Positions 26,901 to 34,536 are shown, counted from the stretch's first letter. The stretch: 52,500 bases of DNA from an uncultured Prevotellaceae bacterium (GCA_947165675.1 CAMVBJ010000002.1:109570-162069), one strand, 5' to 3'. Numbers and translations are program-made. Notes: generated by a model not told the origin, from the sequence alone.

Positions 26901-27389
26901 GAGTGAGCCACCAGAACAGTATTCCATGAGCTCATAGTCATAGTCAATCCCTGTATTGTTGTCATGCCAGATGCCGTGGTCAAAGATTCTGACCAGCAGG
27001 CTCTTGTCTCCAAATTGGTCGCTAACCTTCTTGATGATGTCAAGAATAGCGTGATCGGGATGACGGTACAGGTGATATAGCTTTAATGCATATTTCTTGT
27101 TCTTGTTCTCAACGCAATAGACATTGGCTTCGCCCGAGTTAGAAGAGACAAGAGATACGACTTGATAGATTGTCCCCTTGATTTCATAGGTGGGATAGTC
27201 TGGAAAAGGTACACTATCACCACTGGCACCAATCGGTGGCGTCATTGTACCTGCCAGTGGCATCATTGTAACCGACAGTGGCGCCATTGTACCCGACACT
27301 TGTGACCCAGGATCTACTGCTGGAGTGATGGTGCCAACAGGCTGGTTGTCACTACCTGAATTTCCATTGTTATTATTTGTATCGTTCAT
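23943..27389 (-). CDS. Membrane Ser/Thr protein kinase with extracytoplasmic beta domain
   Basis: A 1148-residue protein. Residues 1-65 are a Thr/Pro-rich tail. The kinase domain (about 68-335) has K103 in ALKLY, HRDIKPANFL (199-208), DFG (221-223) and VAPEIY (246-251), so all catalytic residues are present. The glycine loop is weak (SNSGEANVY). About 450 residues of unknown, probably helical sequence follow. Hydrophobic segments near 821-848, 862-875, 882-900, 908-925 and 996-1014 suggest five membrane passes, leaving the last 110 residues (GHYTGTFHERNSTLDLKMKK onwards) as a beta-rich domain outside the cytoplasm. It overlaps the zinc-ribbon gene by ATGA. Likely a membrane sensor kinase for the cassette. 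Confidence 0.9.
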   Translation of the reverse strand: MNDTNNNNGNSGSDNQPVGTITPAVDPGSQVSGTMAPLSVTMMPLAGTMTPPIGASGDSVPFPDYPTYEIKGTIYQVVSLVSSNSGEANVYCVENKNKKYALKLYHLYRHPDHAILDIIKKVSDQFGDKSLLVRIFDHGIWHDNNTGIDYDYELMEYCSGGSLASLILGKTKDEEQFKKIAMQMACAIDFCHKNANLLHRDIKPANFLFTDETRQRLVLTDFGIAKIMDENHEVPNKDTGRTVVYVAPEIYTRMDNVETTIGMPSDYYSLGMSLLALWIGEGVLTAEERSLINKKQEEALPYPSNKEMSDHSLSLIKKLTRAAPGKRATFEDITKWRKGEVLFIENNFMIDNNFKPITFQRDKNIIATSPQHLARLMWENQELGIRYLYNDQVQKWFDNMDWNEISVSINEIIEDHYPHDRNAGLYACCLLLDKDLPLLMDMDADYEGGKRPLKTASDIARELYYNDNQYINEEKIQQPSHLLWVYLSQRLGMSEDEIKVHQNKIEEYGVRQLRRLCYVLDNQLPFRVNVNGQNVEYNDFEDVFHALHKGVFNQSNITLLNNTDFTTWVRMRDPMRYDRAMVAIGDLPPTASREDVAWTIVYSIGWEYGYDFLPAIGDNNNQNKSRLVTIEDAATAIAQEINSGKGGQGTLSSQVDGQNFVNSRLFHYLHLRGKYDKYLELWITFTDMQDPDNLARYGSYNRTIGLMKAVAATIGYVPFEVGKLTVKSLDEYQDNKQQVNERLRQDKELQQRFVNWLALQFQENPRADIGNGNYRKLTDMYHNFLLEHAPQSEPAMRSRAAEQKIDSGKHVFSMAKGKVKLIRTLVTLLCFVPLTIICVSAIAGLFFVDSSIFKDVMLKLGEVIGGICAIITFFYVLSDEFNVIGGLIIGAIVFFLVRWLCSILTPIVPWVLVGALILVMIYFGKGIFKGKEFMLYDNWNDGRSLSIGEAENRARLAAAFDSHDKLLGDLPKDYPACVYFNSAHEIRSSIKPLMIKSLVMLLLTALVIVGLSWGYYKAKGFDDHSTTSITQYENHPESYAMPDLTGHYTGTFHERNSTLDLKMKKNGDEIDLTGTVTIYYSTTMVQKVVGTVKDGMIILNVKKNGKVNERITYNAQFMTDEDDRVRITGHYTNLVQNTNHDFDYTMAD
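27238..27300 (-). repeat. Three 21-base tandem repeats in the kinase N-terminus
   Basis: Units 27238-27258, 27259-27279 and 27280-27300 match with a few changes. They encode seven-residue repeats SGTMAPL, SVTMMPL and AGTMTPP, putting Thr 34, 41 and 48 in the same T-M-x-P setting. A related VGTITP lies just before, at T20. Confidence 0.8.
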
Positions 27390-28414
27390 ATGTATACCGT
27401 TGTTGAATTTTTGATTTTTGAGATTGTTTCAACTTCTTGATAAATCCATTTTCCGCCGAGCTCTGGTTTGCAGCACTCTGAGGGATTGGAATGGTGGCAT
27501 CCGCACCAGTTGCAAATCCATCCCATACATTGCGTCTGCTTGGTCTTGGTTAGAGTTTGGGTCTCTATTTGACAGGCACATAGGAAGTTCCGTTGCACTT
27601 CGGGTGGATCTTGGGGGTCGGGAATCATGGCGTCGATTGCTCGTTGCATCTCGGCGACTCGTGCTTGATAGTCGTCAAGCGCTTGTTTTAGTTGAGATTT
27701 GGCCTGCTTGATCGTTTGTTCATCTTTGGGGGGCGTTTGTGGTGCTGGTTGTGGTGGCGCCTGTGTGGTTATTGTGGGTGAGGACTGGTTGATCAGTTCA
27801 TCGTACATGGAGAGGAGTTGCCGGTTTTCCTCACTCAACTCGACAGGGATGGCATCTGGTGGCAATTCATTCCCCTCTTGATCGAACAGCCCTGTCTGTG
27901 ATGCTAATTCAAGAATCTTCTGTTGAAGTTCTTCAATTTCGGCATTAAGTTGCTTGGCTTTGACGACGTGAGGATTATTGCGGACTCTCATCAAGCTTTG
28001 ATTGGCCATCTCGTTGAGCGGATGATTGCACTTGCGGCAGAAGCTTCGATAGTTCCTGGTGCCGCACTCTGGACAGATAATGCCTTGCCGCGGATTGCCA
28101 CAGGTGGAGCAGAAGTTTTCGCCCTCCTCTAATTCAGAACCGCAGAATGAACACCGTCTGGAATCAATAGGCTTCCCGCAGTGGGGACACAATGCCAATC
28201 CTGGGTCAATAGCCTGGTGGCAGTGGGGACATGTGTTGCTATCAATGGGACAGCCACACTCTTCACAGAAGTGCATTCCTGGCGAGACAGTGGCACCACA
28301 GTTAGGACAGGATCGGGCCTCGGCATGGCTGTGAGCTGTTTGCTGTTGGACTTGCCTCTGTTGCTGTTGCTTCTGTTGCTGCTTCTGTTGCTGCTGATGT
28401 TTGTTGGGTTCCAT
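27386..28414 (-). CDS. Multi-zinc-ribbon coiled-coil protein
   Basis: A 342-residue soluble protein. A poly-Gln/Lys start (7-25) precedes four zinc ribbons with C-x2-C pairs at C36/C39-C50/C53, C62/C65-C76/C79, C88/C91-C102/C105 and C114/C117-C126/C129. A helical, probably coiled-coil stretch follows (VVKAKQLNAEIEELQQKILE), then a Pro-rich linker, a second helix, and a Cys/His-rich C-terminus (CMGWICNWCGCHH) that may bind one more metal. It overlaps the kinase start (ATGA) and lies 8 bases after the coiled-coil gene. Likely a scaffold or adaptor for the kinase-AAA+ system; no catalytic motif is visible. Confidence 0.75.
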   Translation of the reverse strand: MEPNKHQQQQKQQQKQQQQRQVQQQTAHSHAEARSCPNCGATVSPGMHFCEECGCPIDSNTCPHCHQAIDPGLALCPHCGKPIDSRRCSFCGSELEEGENFCSTCGNPRQGIICPECGTRNYRSFCRKCNHPLNEMANQSLMRVRNNPHVVKAKQLNAEIEELQQKILELASQTGLFDQEGNELPPDAIPVELSEENRQLLSMYDELINQSSPTITTQAPPQPAPQTPPKDEQTIKQAKSQLKQALDDYQARVAEMQRAIDAMIPDPQDPPEVQRNFLCACQIETQTLTKTKQTQCMGWICNWCGCHHSNPSECCKPELGGKWIYQEVETISKIKNSTTVYI

Positions 28415-28422
28415 GTGCTATT

Positions 28423-29187
28423 TTATTTGGTGACAACTACAAGATGTGAGGTCTTGTTCCAGAATTTATCAGGATCCTTGATGTTAAGAATTAGCTGAGA
28501 ATTGATGGGGCGCAATTCGTAGCTGCTTGAAGGCATGTCAGAGATGACGTCGGCCTCCTGGGCATACAACGGCAACTGACCGATAGTGGACTTGTGGCCA
28601 GAAATATAATACGGGTTCTCGTTGCCCTTAGTGGGGATAACGACAAGTTGGCCTATCCAGTTTTTCTTGATGACCTGAGCTTCAATCAGGTCACTCTCAG
28701 TACCGATGGCATAATAGCAATCGTCGTCTTTTTCCTTTTGGTTGAGTTTGGCCTCTATCCGCTCAAGTATTTTTTTGATCTGTTTCTGTAGTTTCTTGAG
28801 TTGCTTTAATAGATTGATCGCTTCGGTGTCATCCGAGCCCTGCAATTCGGCAATGTGGGTGTTAACCGTCACTAAATATTTGTTGAGTTGTGTATATTGC
28901 TCTAACAAGAGATTCTGATCACCTTTTTTGATTGTGAGATCTATGGTTTGCTCAATGCTGCTCACTTGACTTTGAATATTGGTCATTTCGACCTTAATAT
29001 TCTGTATGGTTGTCTGGTTGATAACTACAGTTGAACTGAGAGGAGTGCAACTGGAGAATATCCCTGAGATGGATTCTGCAACCTCGTTCATATATTCTTT
29101 TGAGCTTTGAGCGCATTTTTTAAGTAAGGAAAGGCACAATGCAAAGGCAATGAAGAAAAAAACGATTTTACTAACTAATTTTCCCAT
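28423..29187 (-). CDS. Membrane-anchored coiled-coil protein
   Basis: A 254-residue protein with one N-terminal hydrophobic helix (about 4-21), a long coiled coil (about 55-155: NIQSQVSSIEQTIDLTIKKG, INLLKQLKKLQKQIKKILER) and a C-terminal domain of about 95 residues with YYAIGTESDLIEAQVI, SSSYELRPI and IKDPDKFWNKTSHLVVV. From memory, a similar C-terminal domain occurs in many Bacteroidetes lipoproteins of unknown function. It is the first gene of the close-packed cassette, 30 bases after the response regulator gene. It probably sits in the inner membrane facing the periplasm and may act with the kinase extracytoplasmic domain; that is inference. Confidence 0.7.
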   Translation of the reverse strand: MGKLVSKIVFFFIAFALCLSLLKKCAQSSKEYMNEVAESISGIFSSCTPLSSTVVINQTTIQNIKVEMTNIQSQVSSIEQTIDLTIKKGDQNLLLEQYTQLNKYLVTVNTHIAELQGSDDTEAINLLKQLKKLQKQIKKILERIEAKLNQKEKDDDCYYAIGTESDLIEAQVIKKNWIGQLVVIPTKGNENPYYISGHKSTIGQLPLYAQEADVISDMPSSSYELRPINSQLILNIKDPDKFWNKTSHLVVVTK

Positions 29188-29217
29188 AAGTAAAAGAGAT
29201 TAGAGATCAATGAACAA

Positions 29218-29880
29218 TTAAACCTTAGTTTTGAGTGCCGTTGGCTTGGCCTTGATGTAGCCGCGGGCAATGCCTTCCTTGACGAGTTGGGCCATGTTGG
29301 AAGCACCCAGTTTGCGCATGATGCGCTTGCGGTGAAACTCTATCGTGTTGTCGCTCACGAAGAGTCGCTCGGCGATGTCTCGGGTCATGTGCCCATCGGC
29401 AATGAGTTGCAGCACCTCGATCTCTCGTGCCGACAGTTCCTGATACTGTTCCATTTCCTGACAAGCCAGCCTGTAGTTGCTTGAGAAGTAGCTGCCTCCG
29501 TCGAGCACAGTGTTGATAGCGGTGATCAATTCGGCTGGATCATCGCTCTTCATGACGATGGCGTCGGCGCCACAGTTGATGATCTGCCGTAGCGTCCAGA
29601 ACTCGTCATGGATGGTATGGAAGATGAATGCACTGTCAGGCGAGAGGGTCTTGAGGCTCTTGACCAGCTCAATACCCGACATGTCGGGCAACTCCACATC
29701 TATAATATAGAGGTCATAGGGATGGTTCACGGTCTGCTCAATGGCTTCCTTGGCAGTGGTTGTGGTGTCTATTTGGTTTAAACCACTGTGTGCGCTGAGC
29801 AATGCCTTGAGGCCGATGGCCACAATATTATGGTCCTCGATGATGAGAAGATTGATGTTATTGTTAATGGTGTCTTGCAT
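29218..29880 (-). CDS. NarL/LuxR-type response regulator
   Basis: A 220-residue two-component regulator. The receiver domain (about 8-128) has LLIIEDHNIV and the phosphoacceptor D61 in DLYIIDVELPDMSG. The C-terminal LuxR-type helix-turn-helix (about 150-210) reads LSAREIEVLQLIADGHMTRD and SDNTIEFHRKRIMRKLGASN. It is downstream of the histidine kinase gene, its obvious partner, but a strong hairpin lies between them. Only 30 bases separate it from the coiled-coil gene, so it may be cotranscribed with the kinase-AAA+ cassette. Confidence 0.95.
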   Translation of the reverse strand: MQDTINNNINLLIIEDHNIVAIGLKALLSAHSGLNQIDTTTTAKEAIEQTVNHPYDLYIIDVELPDMSGIELVKSLKTLSPDSAFIFHTIHDEFWTLRQIINCGADAIVMKSDDPAELITAINTVLDGGSYFSSNYRLACQEMEQYQELSAREIEVLQLIADGHMTRDIAERLFVSDNTIEFHRKRIMRKLGASNMAQLVKEGIARGYIKAKPTALKTKV

Positions 29881-29946
29881 CTTGAGAAATTAATGGTTTT
29901 GAATGTACGTGTGTGCGAAGTTACTTGAAAAGTGGTTATAAAAATA

Positions 29947-29976
29947 GTTTCGGAGCGATAAAAATCACTCCGAAAC
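29947..29976 (-). terminator. Hairpin between histidine kinase and response regulator genes
   Basis: GTTTCGGAG (29947-29955) pairs perfectly with CTCCGAAAC (29968-29976); three further pairs GAT/ATC close an AAAA loop after one mismatch. On the minus strand the stem is followed by CTATTTTTATAA, T-rich as in an intrinsic terminator. A possible weak -7 box TAACTTCG for the regulator gene lies at 29916-29923. Confidence 0.7.
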
Positions 29977-30041
29977 CATTAAAACTACGGTGCGCCGTGG
30001 ATGAAATGCGCCTTGTCGATTCTCGGGCGTGTAGCCTTTAT

Positions 30042-31991
30042 CTATTCATTGAAGTCGAGAGAGACGGTGAACGTGTCATCCTTGACTAGGGTGGACAGGG
30101 TAGCCCCGATACTTTCGGCCCTCTCTTTCATCGACTGCAGACCGATTCCAGTGCCGTCACCCTGTTGTACCTTACCAGTGGAGACGATGTCCAGACGGGT
30201 GGGCGAGAGGTTGACCTCGACTTGGGCATCTGGCTGGTGGGTAATGATGTTGCCGATGGCTTCCTGGGTGATGCGATACACCTGGTAGGCGGTATCGGCA
30301 GGAATGCTGTCCCAGCCGTCACCATCGGTCTGTAAATCGACTTTGGGGCTTTCAATGTGGGAGAGGTAATATCCCAGAGCTTGATCCAGGCGCACGCCGT
30401 CTCTGAACTGCGGGGGCATCAGCTCGTGGGAGAGGTTGCGCAAGGTGGCGCGCAGGGTGGAAATCTGCTGTCCCACTTGGGCCTTGTCGGTCTTGTCGCT
30501 GTGCAGTTGCAGGCCTATGGCCAGCAAGTCGTTGCAGGCGCCATCGTGCAATTCGCGGGCAAATCGGGCACGTTCTTGCTCCACACCCTCGACCCAGCGG
30601 CGTGTCTCGCGCATCTGTGCTTGCTGGCGGCGCTGGCGTGTCCACAGTGCAAGCGCTCCAAGTGCTGCAAGCACGGCGATGAGCAGAGCGGCGAGGATGG
30701 CAATGCGCGTCTGGTTGCGGGAGTGCTGCTGGTTCAAGCGGGCAACTTCGAGCTCCTTCTGGGTCATCTCGTAGCTGGCTGTGAGCTGGGACAACTTGTT
30801 GGTGATCTCTTCGTTTTTGAGGGAGTCGGCGGCAAGCGATGCTTCGAGCTGGAGCTCGTAGGCTTCTTTGTGCTTCCCCAGGCGATAGAGGCAACGGGCT
30901 TTATTGGTGTATAGCTTGTCAATAGGCACTACTTGCATCTGTGGCTGGATTTCTTCGATCTTGACGATGGTGTTGAGCGCTTCTTGGTAGCGATTCTGCT
31001 CAACCAGGAGGGTCATCTTGGAATTAAGCCAGTTAGCGGCGTTGATGCTGCTTGGAGCCTGTTGAGAATAGAGCTGATCACCCAGTTCCATGAATTGCTG
31101 GTACTGGCTGTTGAGCTCTGGTCGTTTGCTGTGATAAACGGCCTTGATGAGCGGGCTGAGGATTCCCAGCTTGATGATCGGGTTGGCACCGTCCTTGACT
31201 TGTTGATAGGCATCAAGCAGGCAGTCGGCGGCGTCTTCATATTTCAATTCGGTCACCAGAGCTGCGCCGCGAGTCATGAGTGCCCTGATTTCCATCTCTT
31301 TGTTGCCTGCCTTTCGGGCAGCGTCAACGGCCTTCTGGCAATAGTCATAGCACTCCTTGAAACGCTGCATGTCAACATAGAGCACGGCCAGATTATTGTC
31401 CAGGAAGGCTTGGCTCTCATATTCATCGTTCTTGAGGGCGATGTCCAGACCCTGCTGGTAGTAGTAGATGGCCGAGTCGTTCATGCCCAGATGACGGTAA
31501 TAGATTCCCGTGTTGCCATAGATGGTGACCTTGTCCTCATTGCTGCCATACTTGAGCATGAATGGGATGGTCTTGAGCGAGAAGTCCTTGGCCTTAATCA
31601 TCTCTCCGAGGAAGCCGTAGGTCGCGGCAAGCTCTGCATAGTATTGCGTGAGCATCGAGTCGGGCATCTCTTGAAAAGTGTTGATGCACTTGTTCAGATA
31701 GGTGAGTGCTGAATCAGCATGACCTATCATGTTGAACGAGCGCGCCAGGTTGAGGTTGGCCTCGGCCATGCCCCATGAGTAGCCGTTGCTACTTGAGAAG
31801 TCGTAGGCTTGACGCAGGATGGCTATCGACGAGTCCAGGTCTTCCTTGTCGAGCATCTCTTCGGCCTGGGTTATGTAATTAACAACTTGCTGGTGCACGC
31901 CGTTATCATGCTTGCAGCCAGCCATGATGATACACAGGATTGCCATTACGAGGATGGCACGATTGAGGTTAAATAGGCAATAGTTCTTCAT
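30042..31991 (-). CDS. TPR sensor histidine kinase (HisKA_3 type)
   Basis: A 649-residue membrane kinase. The N-terminus (MKNYCLFNLNRAILVMAILC then IIMAGC) looks like a lipoprotein signal with C26 in the lipobox. Residues about 30-400 are TPR-like helical pairs outside the cytoplasm, followed by one membrane helix (about 430-450), a HisKA_3 dimerisation domain with H482 in RELHDGACND, and a HATPase domain ending GDGTGIGLQSMKERAESIGA. I reject the upstream start at 32132 because those 47 residues do not fit and a promoter lies there. Partner: the response regulator at 29218. Probably responds to an envelope signal. Confidence 0.9.
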   Translation of the reverse strand: MKNYCLFNLNRAILVMAILCIIMAGCKHDNGVHQQVVNYITQAEEMLDKEDLDSSIAILRQAYDFSSSNGYSWGMAEANLNLARSFNMIGHADSALTYLNKCINTFQEMPDSMLTQYYAELAATYGFLGEMIKAKDFSLKTIPFMLKYGSNEDKVTIYGNTGIYYRHLGMNDSAIYYYQQGLDIALKNDEYESQAFLDNNLAVLYVDMQRFKECYDYCQKAVDAARKAGNKEMEIRALMTRGAALVTELKYEDAADCLLDAYQQVKDGANPIIKLGILSPLIKAVYHSKRPELNSQYQQFMELGDQLYSQQAPSSINAANWLNSKMTLLVEQNRYQEALNTIVKIEEIQPQMQVVPIDKLYTNKARCLYRLGKHKEAYELQLEASLAADSLKNEEITNKLSQLTASYEMTQKELEVARLNQQHSRNQTRIAILAALLIAVLAALGALALWTRQRRQQAQMRETRRWVEGVEQERARFARELHDGACNDLLAIGLQLHSDKTDKAQVGQQISTLRATLRNLSHELMPPQFRDGVRLDQALGYYLSHIESPKVDLQTDGDGWDSIPADTAYQVYRITQEAIGNIITHQPDAQVEVNLSPTRLDIVSTGKVQQGDGTGIGLQSMKERAESIGATLSTLVKDDTFTVSLDFNE

Positions 31992-31999
31992 AATGGGCG

Positions 32000-32029
32000 C
32001 AAAGTTATATAAAAAATGGAGAATAACAA
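32000..32029 (-). promoter_or_regulatory. Promoter of the histidine kinase gene
   Basis: On the minus strand TTG (32029-32027), 19 bases, then TAACTTTG (32007-32000) is a near-ideal Bacteroidetes promoter. Only 8 bases lie between the -7 box and the ATG at 31991, so the mRNA should have almost no leader. Confidence 0.75.
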
Positions 32030-32118
32030 CTATCCCTGCGCTGGAGGGATACTGTTGCATATCAAAACGGGGACCCTCAAGATCCCCGTTTCTGTGTGTA
32101 AGTGATATGGCTCGCGTG

Positions 32119-33804
32119 TCAAGCGACGGCAAAGATGATAATCATCTCGGCGATGAGCACACGCATGAACATCGTCAATGGATAGACAGTGGCATAGGCC
32201 ACCGCTGGGGCATCGTTGCCGGCTGTGGTGTTGGCATAGCCCAGGGCGGGCGGGTCGGTCGTGGCTCCAGCCACGAGACCCATGATGGTGCAGTAGTTCA
32301 GGTGCAGCTTGCCACGTGCCACGACCACTGCGACAAGCAATGGGATAATGGTGATCAGGAAACCATACAGTACCCACATCGCACCGTTAGCGCTCAGGAC
32401 CGTTGAGACAAACCTGCCACCGGCGGCGATGCCCACCGAGGCCAGAAACAGGCACAGCCCTAATTCACGCAGCATCAGGCTGGCGGCGGTGCTGGTATAG
32501 GTCACCAACTTGGCCTTGTGGCCATAACGGCCGATGAGGATGGCCACTACCAGGGGACCACCGGCAAGACCCAGCTTCATGGGTACAGACATGCCAGGCA
32601 ACATGATGGGGATGGAACCCACGAGGATGCCTAAGAAGATTCCGATAAACATCGTGAACAGGTTGGGGTGGTCCAGTCGCTTGTAGGAGTCGCCCAGTCG
32701 CTTGCCCAGACGGTCCACGTCCTCTTCTCGACCCACCACAGTGAGGCGGTCGCCCACTTGCAGCGACAGGTTGGGGCTGGCCAGCAGTTCGACGCCCGCA
32801 CGGTGGATGCGGGTGACGTTGACCTTATAACCCTCGCGCAGACGGATGGAGCCGATCTTGTGGCCGATGATGTCGTTGCGGGTGACGACGATGCGCCTGC
32901 TGACGATACCATTAGGTGCGTTCTCGAGTTTCCAGTCAAAATCGACATGGGGACCGATGATCGCGTCAAAGATGTCCTGGTCGTGGGCACTCATGACGAT
33001 GCGCAGCACGTCGTCCTTGTGGATGATGGTCTCGCCCTGTGGGAGTTCGACCGTGCCGTCGGCGCGCTTGAGGCGCGAGATGGTGAAGTTGTGGTCGATG
33101 ATAGCGTGCAGGCGTGTCACGGGAATGTCGTAGATGAGCTTGTTTGTCACCTGATAGGTGATGACGTGGGGCTTGAGTTGGCTTTCCTCCTTCTCGAGCT
33201 CGATGTCCTTGATTTCCTTCTCGACATTGATCTTGAACATGACCTTGACAATGATCATCGACAGGATAATGCCGATAACGCCTAAAGGATAGGCTGCGGC
33301 ATAACCTAACGACATCGACTCGTTGAGATTACTGGCTCGGCTGCCGGCAGTCTCGATGAGCGCCTGCTGGGCGGCACCCAGTCCAGGTGTGTTGGTCACA
33401 GCTCCGCTCATCACGCCCACGAGATCGGTGATGGAGATGTTGCCCGCAATAAAGTAGATGGCCAGGGCGACAATGACGTTCAGGGCCACAATGAGCATGG
33501 CGATGCCGTTGAGCTGGATGCCCTCGTGCTTGAACGAGGAGAAGAAGCTGGGACCCACCTGCAAACCTATTGAGAAGATGAACAAGATGAGGCCGAACTC
33601 CTGGATGAACTTGAGGGTTGCTCCGTCAACAGTTACTCCCAGATGTCCCACCAGAATGCCGCAGAACAGCACAAAGGTGGCACCGAGCGAGATACCGAAG
33701 ATTCTCACCTTGCCCAGGATGACGCCGATGGCAATCACCAGGGCGTAAACGAACAAAGTGTGTGCCACGCTGTTACCGATAAATAATTCAGTGAGCCAGT
33801 TCAT
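32119..33804 (-). CDS. AspT/YidE-type membrane transporter with two TrkA-C domains
   Basis: A 561-residue inner-membrane protein. Two blocks of about five to six helices (1-200 and 380-561) flank two soluble RCK_C/TrkA_C-type domains (about 205-370: VTRLHAIIDHNFTISRLKRA, VNVTRIHRAGVELLASPNLS, LQVGDRLTVVGREEDVDRLG). Both membrane blocks carry the duplicated GAxTxxPxLG motif (GAVTNTPGLGAAQ; GATTDPPALGYAN) of the aspartate:alanine exchanger family. Substrate of this YidE/YbjL-like branch is generally unknown. It lies 33 bases after the HAD phosphatase gene and may share its transcript. Confidence 0.9.
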   Translation of the reverse strand: MNWLTELFIGNSVAHTLFVYALVIAIGVILGKVRIFGISLGATFVLFCGILVGHLGVTVDGATLKFIQEFGLILFIFSIGLQVGPSFFSSFKHEGIQLNGIAMLIVALNVIVALAIYFIAGNISITDLVGVMSGAVTNTPGLGAAQQALIETAGSRASNLNESMSLGYAAAYPLGVIGIILSMIIVKVMFKINVEKEIKDIELEKEESQLKPHVITYQVTNKLIYDIPVTRLHAIIDHNFTISRLKRADGTVELPQGETIIHKDDVLRIVMSAHDQDIFDAIIGPHVDFDWKLENAPNGIVSRRIVVTRNDIIGHKIGSIRLREGYKVNVTRIHRAGVELLASPNLSLQVGDRLTVVGREEDVDRLGKRLGDSYKRLDHPNLFTMFIGIFLGILVGSIPIMLPGMSVPMKLGLAGGPLVVAILIGRYGHKAKLVTYTSTAASLMLRELGLCLFLASVGIAAGGRFVSTVLSANGAMWVLYGFLITIIPLLVAVVVARGKLHLNYCTIMGLVAGATTDPPALGYANTTAGNDAPAVAYATVYPLTMFMRVLIAEMIIIFAVA

Positions 33805-33807
33805 GAT

Positions 33808-33837
33808 TTAGTTTTTAGTTTTTTAGTTTTCAGTTGA
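33808..33837. repeat. Short TTTTAG/TTTTCAG repeat run
   Basis: The gap between the phosphatase and transporter genes consists of near-repeats of TTTTTAG and TTTTCAG. A related run is at 34543-34579. Confidence 0.45.
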
Positions 33838-34506
33838 TTAGGATATGCGGATGCCGTTATCGACGACATCGAGGATATCAACGGGGTTGTTCACGATGAT
33901 GTCGGCATGGTACTCGACGAGTTCCTTCTTGCTGCGGAAGCCCCAGGTCACACCCACCGAGTTGATGCAGGCGCGCCGTGCCGTCTCCATGTCCACGCCG
34001 CTATCTCCAACATAGAGGCAATCCGCTTTGGCCGTTCGTGTTCTGGCAAGGATCGAGAACACGACACTGGGATCGGGCTTGACGTTGACCCCCTCACGGT
34101 GCCCCTCGATGGCGACAAAGTTGATGTTAGGGAAGAAGTGGGGGATAATCTTGTCAACGGCCTTCTGGTACTTGTTGCTGGCAACGGCAATCGCTACACC
34201 CTTGTCTTGCAGGTCTTGCAGCAACTCGGGTATTCCGTTATAGGGCTTTGTGTAGTCGGTGCAGTGCTCGTCATAGTACTCGATGAAGTCGCTCAACACG
34301 CGATCCACCGTATCATCGTCGCGGGCATCCTCGGGTAGCACACGGGTCATCAAACGACGCACGCCGTTGCCCACAAAGTAAGGGTAGCTGGCCATGCTAT
34401 GGGTCGCATAGCCGTTGCGCTCCAGCGCATAGTTGGCGGCTTGCCCCAGGTCCTCGATGGTGTAGAGCAGGGTGCCGTCCAAGTCAAATATCACGAGCTT
34501 CTTCAT
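33838..34506 (-). CDS. HAD-family phosphatase, phosphoglycolate phosphatase-like
   Basis: A 222-residue HAD hydrolase. FDLDGTLLYT (residues 7-16) gives the nucleophile D8 and D10; AVASNKYQKAVDKI has the motif II Ser and motif III Lys, and YVGDSGVDMETARRA the acidic motif IV. A helical cap between motifs I and II is of the Gph/PGP subclass, which removes phosphate from 2-phosphoglycolate or related small metabolites. Substrate specificity cannot be fixed from sequence. It has its own -7 box just upstream. Confidence 0.88.
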   Translation of the reverse strand: MKKLVIFDLDGTLLYTIEDLGQAANYALERNGYATHSMASYPYFVGNGVRRLMTRVLPEDARDDDTVDRVLSDFIEYYDEHCTDYTKPYNGIPELLQDLQDKGVAIAVASNKYQKAVDKIIPHFFPNINFVAIEGHREGVNVKPDPSVVFSILARTRTAKADCLYVGDSGVDMETARRACINSVGVTWGFRSKKELVEYHADIIVNNPVDILDVVDNGIRIS

Positions 34507-34528
34507 GTCGTTATCACTTTTACGGCTG

Positions 34529-34536
34529 CAAAGGTA
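34529..34536 (-). promoter_or_regulatory. Promoter -7 box for the HAD phosphatase gene
   Basis: On the minus strand TACCTTTG (34536-34529) followed by CAGC matches the Bacteroidetes -7 box, 22 bases before the ATG at 34506. The -33 region is occupied by the CAG/TTTT repeat run and has no clear TTG. Confidence 0.5.

Noticed and set aside
19177-29187. Reading the cassette as a type VI or type VII secretion locus
   Set aside because: Kinase/PP2C/FHA and EccA-like parts recall those systems, but no sheath, tube, VgrG, EssC or WXG100 gene is in the window.
31992-32132. 47-residue N-terminal extension of the histidine kinase
   Set aside because: It overlaps a good promoter, and the signal peptide begins at ATG 31991.
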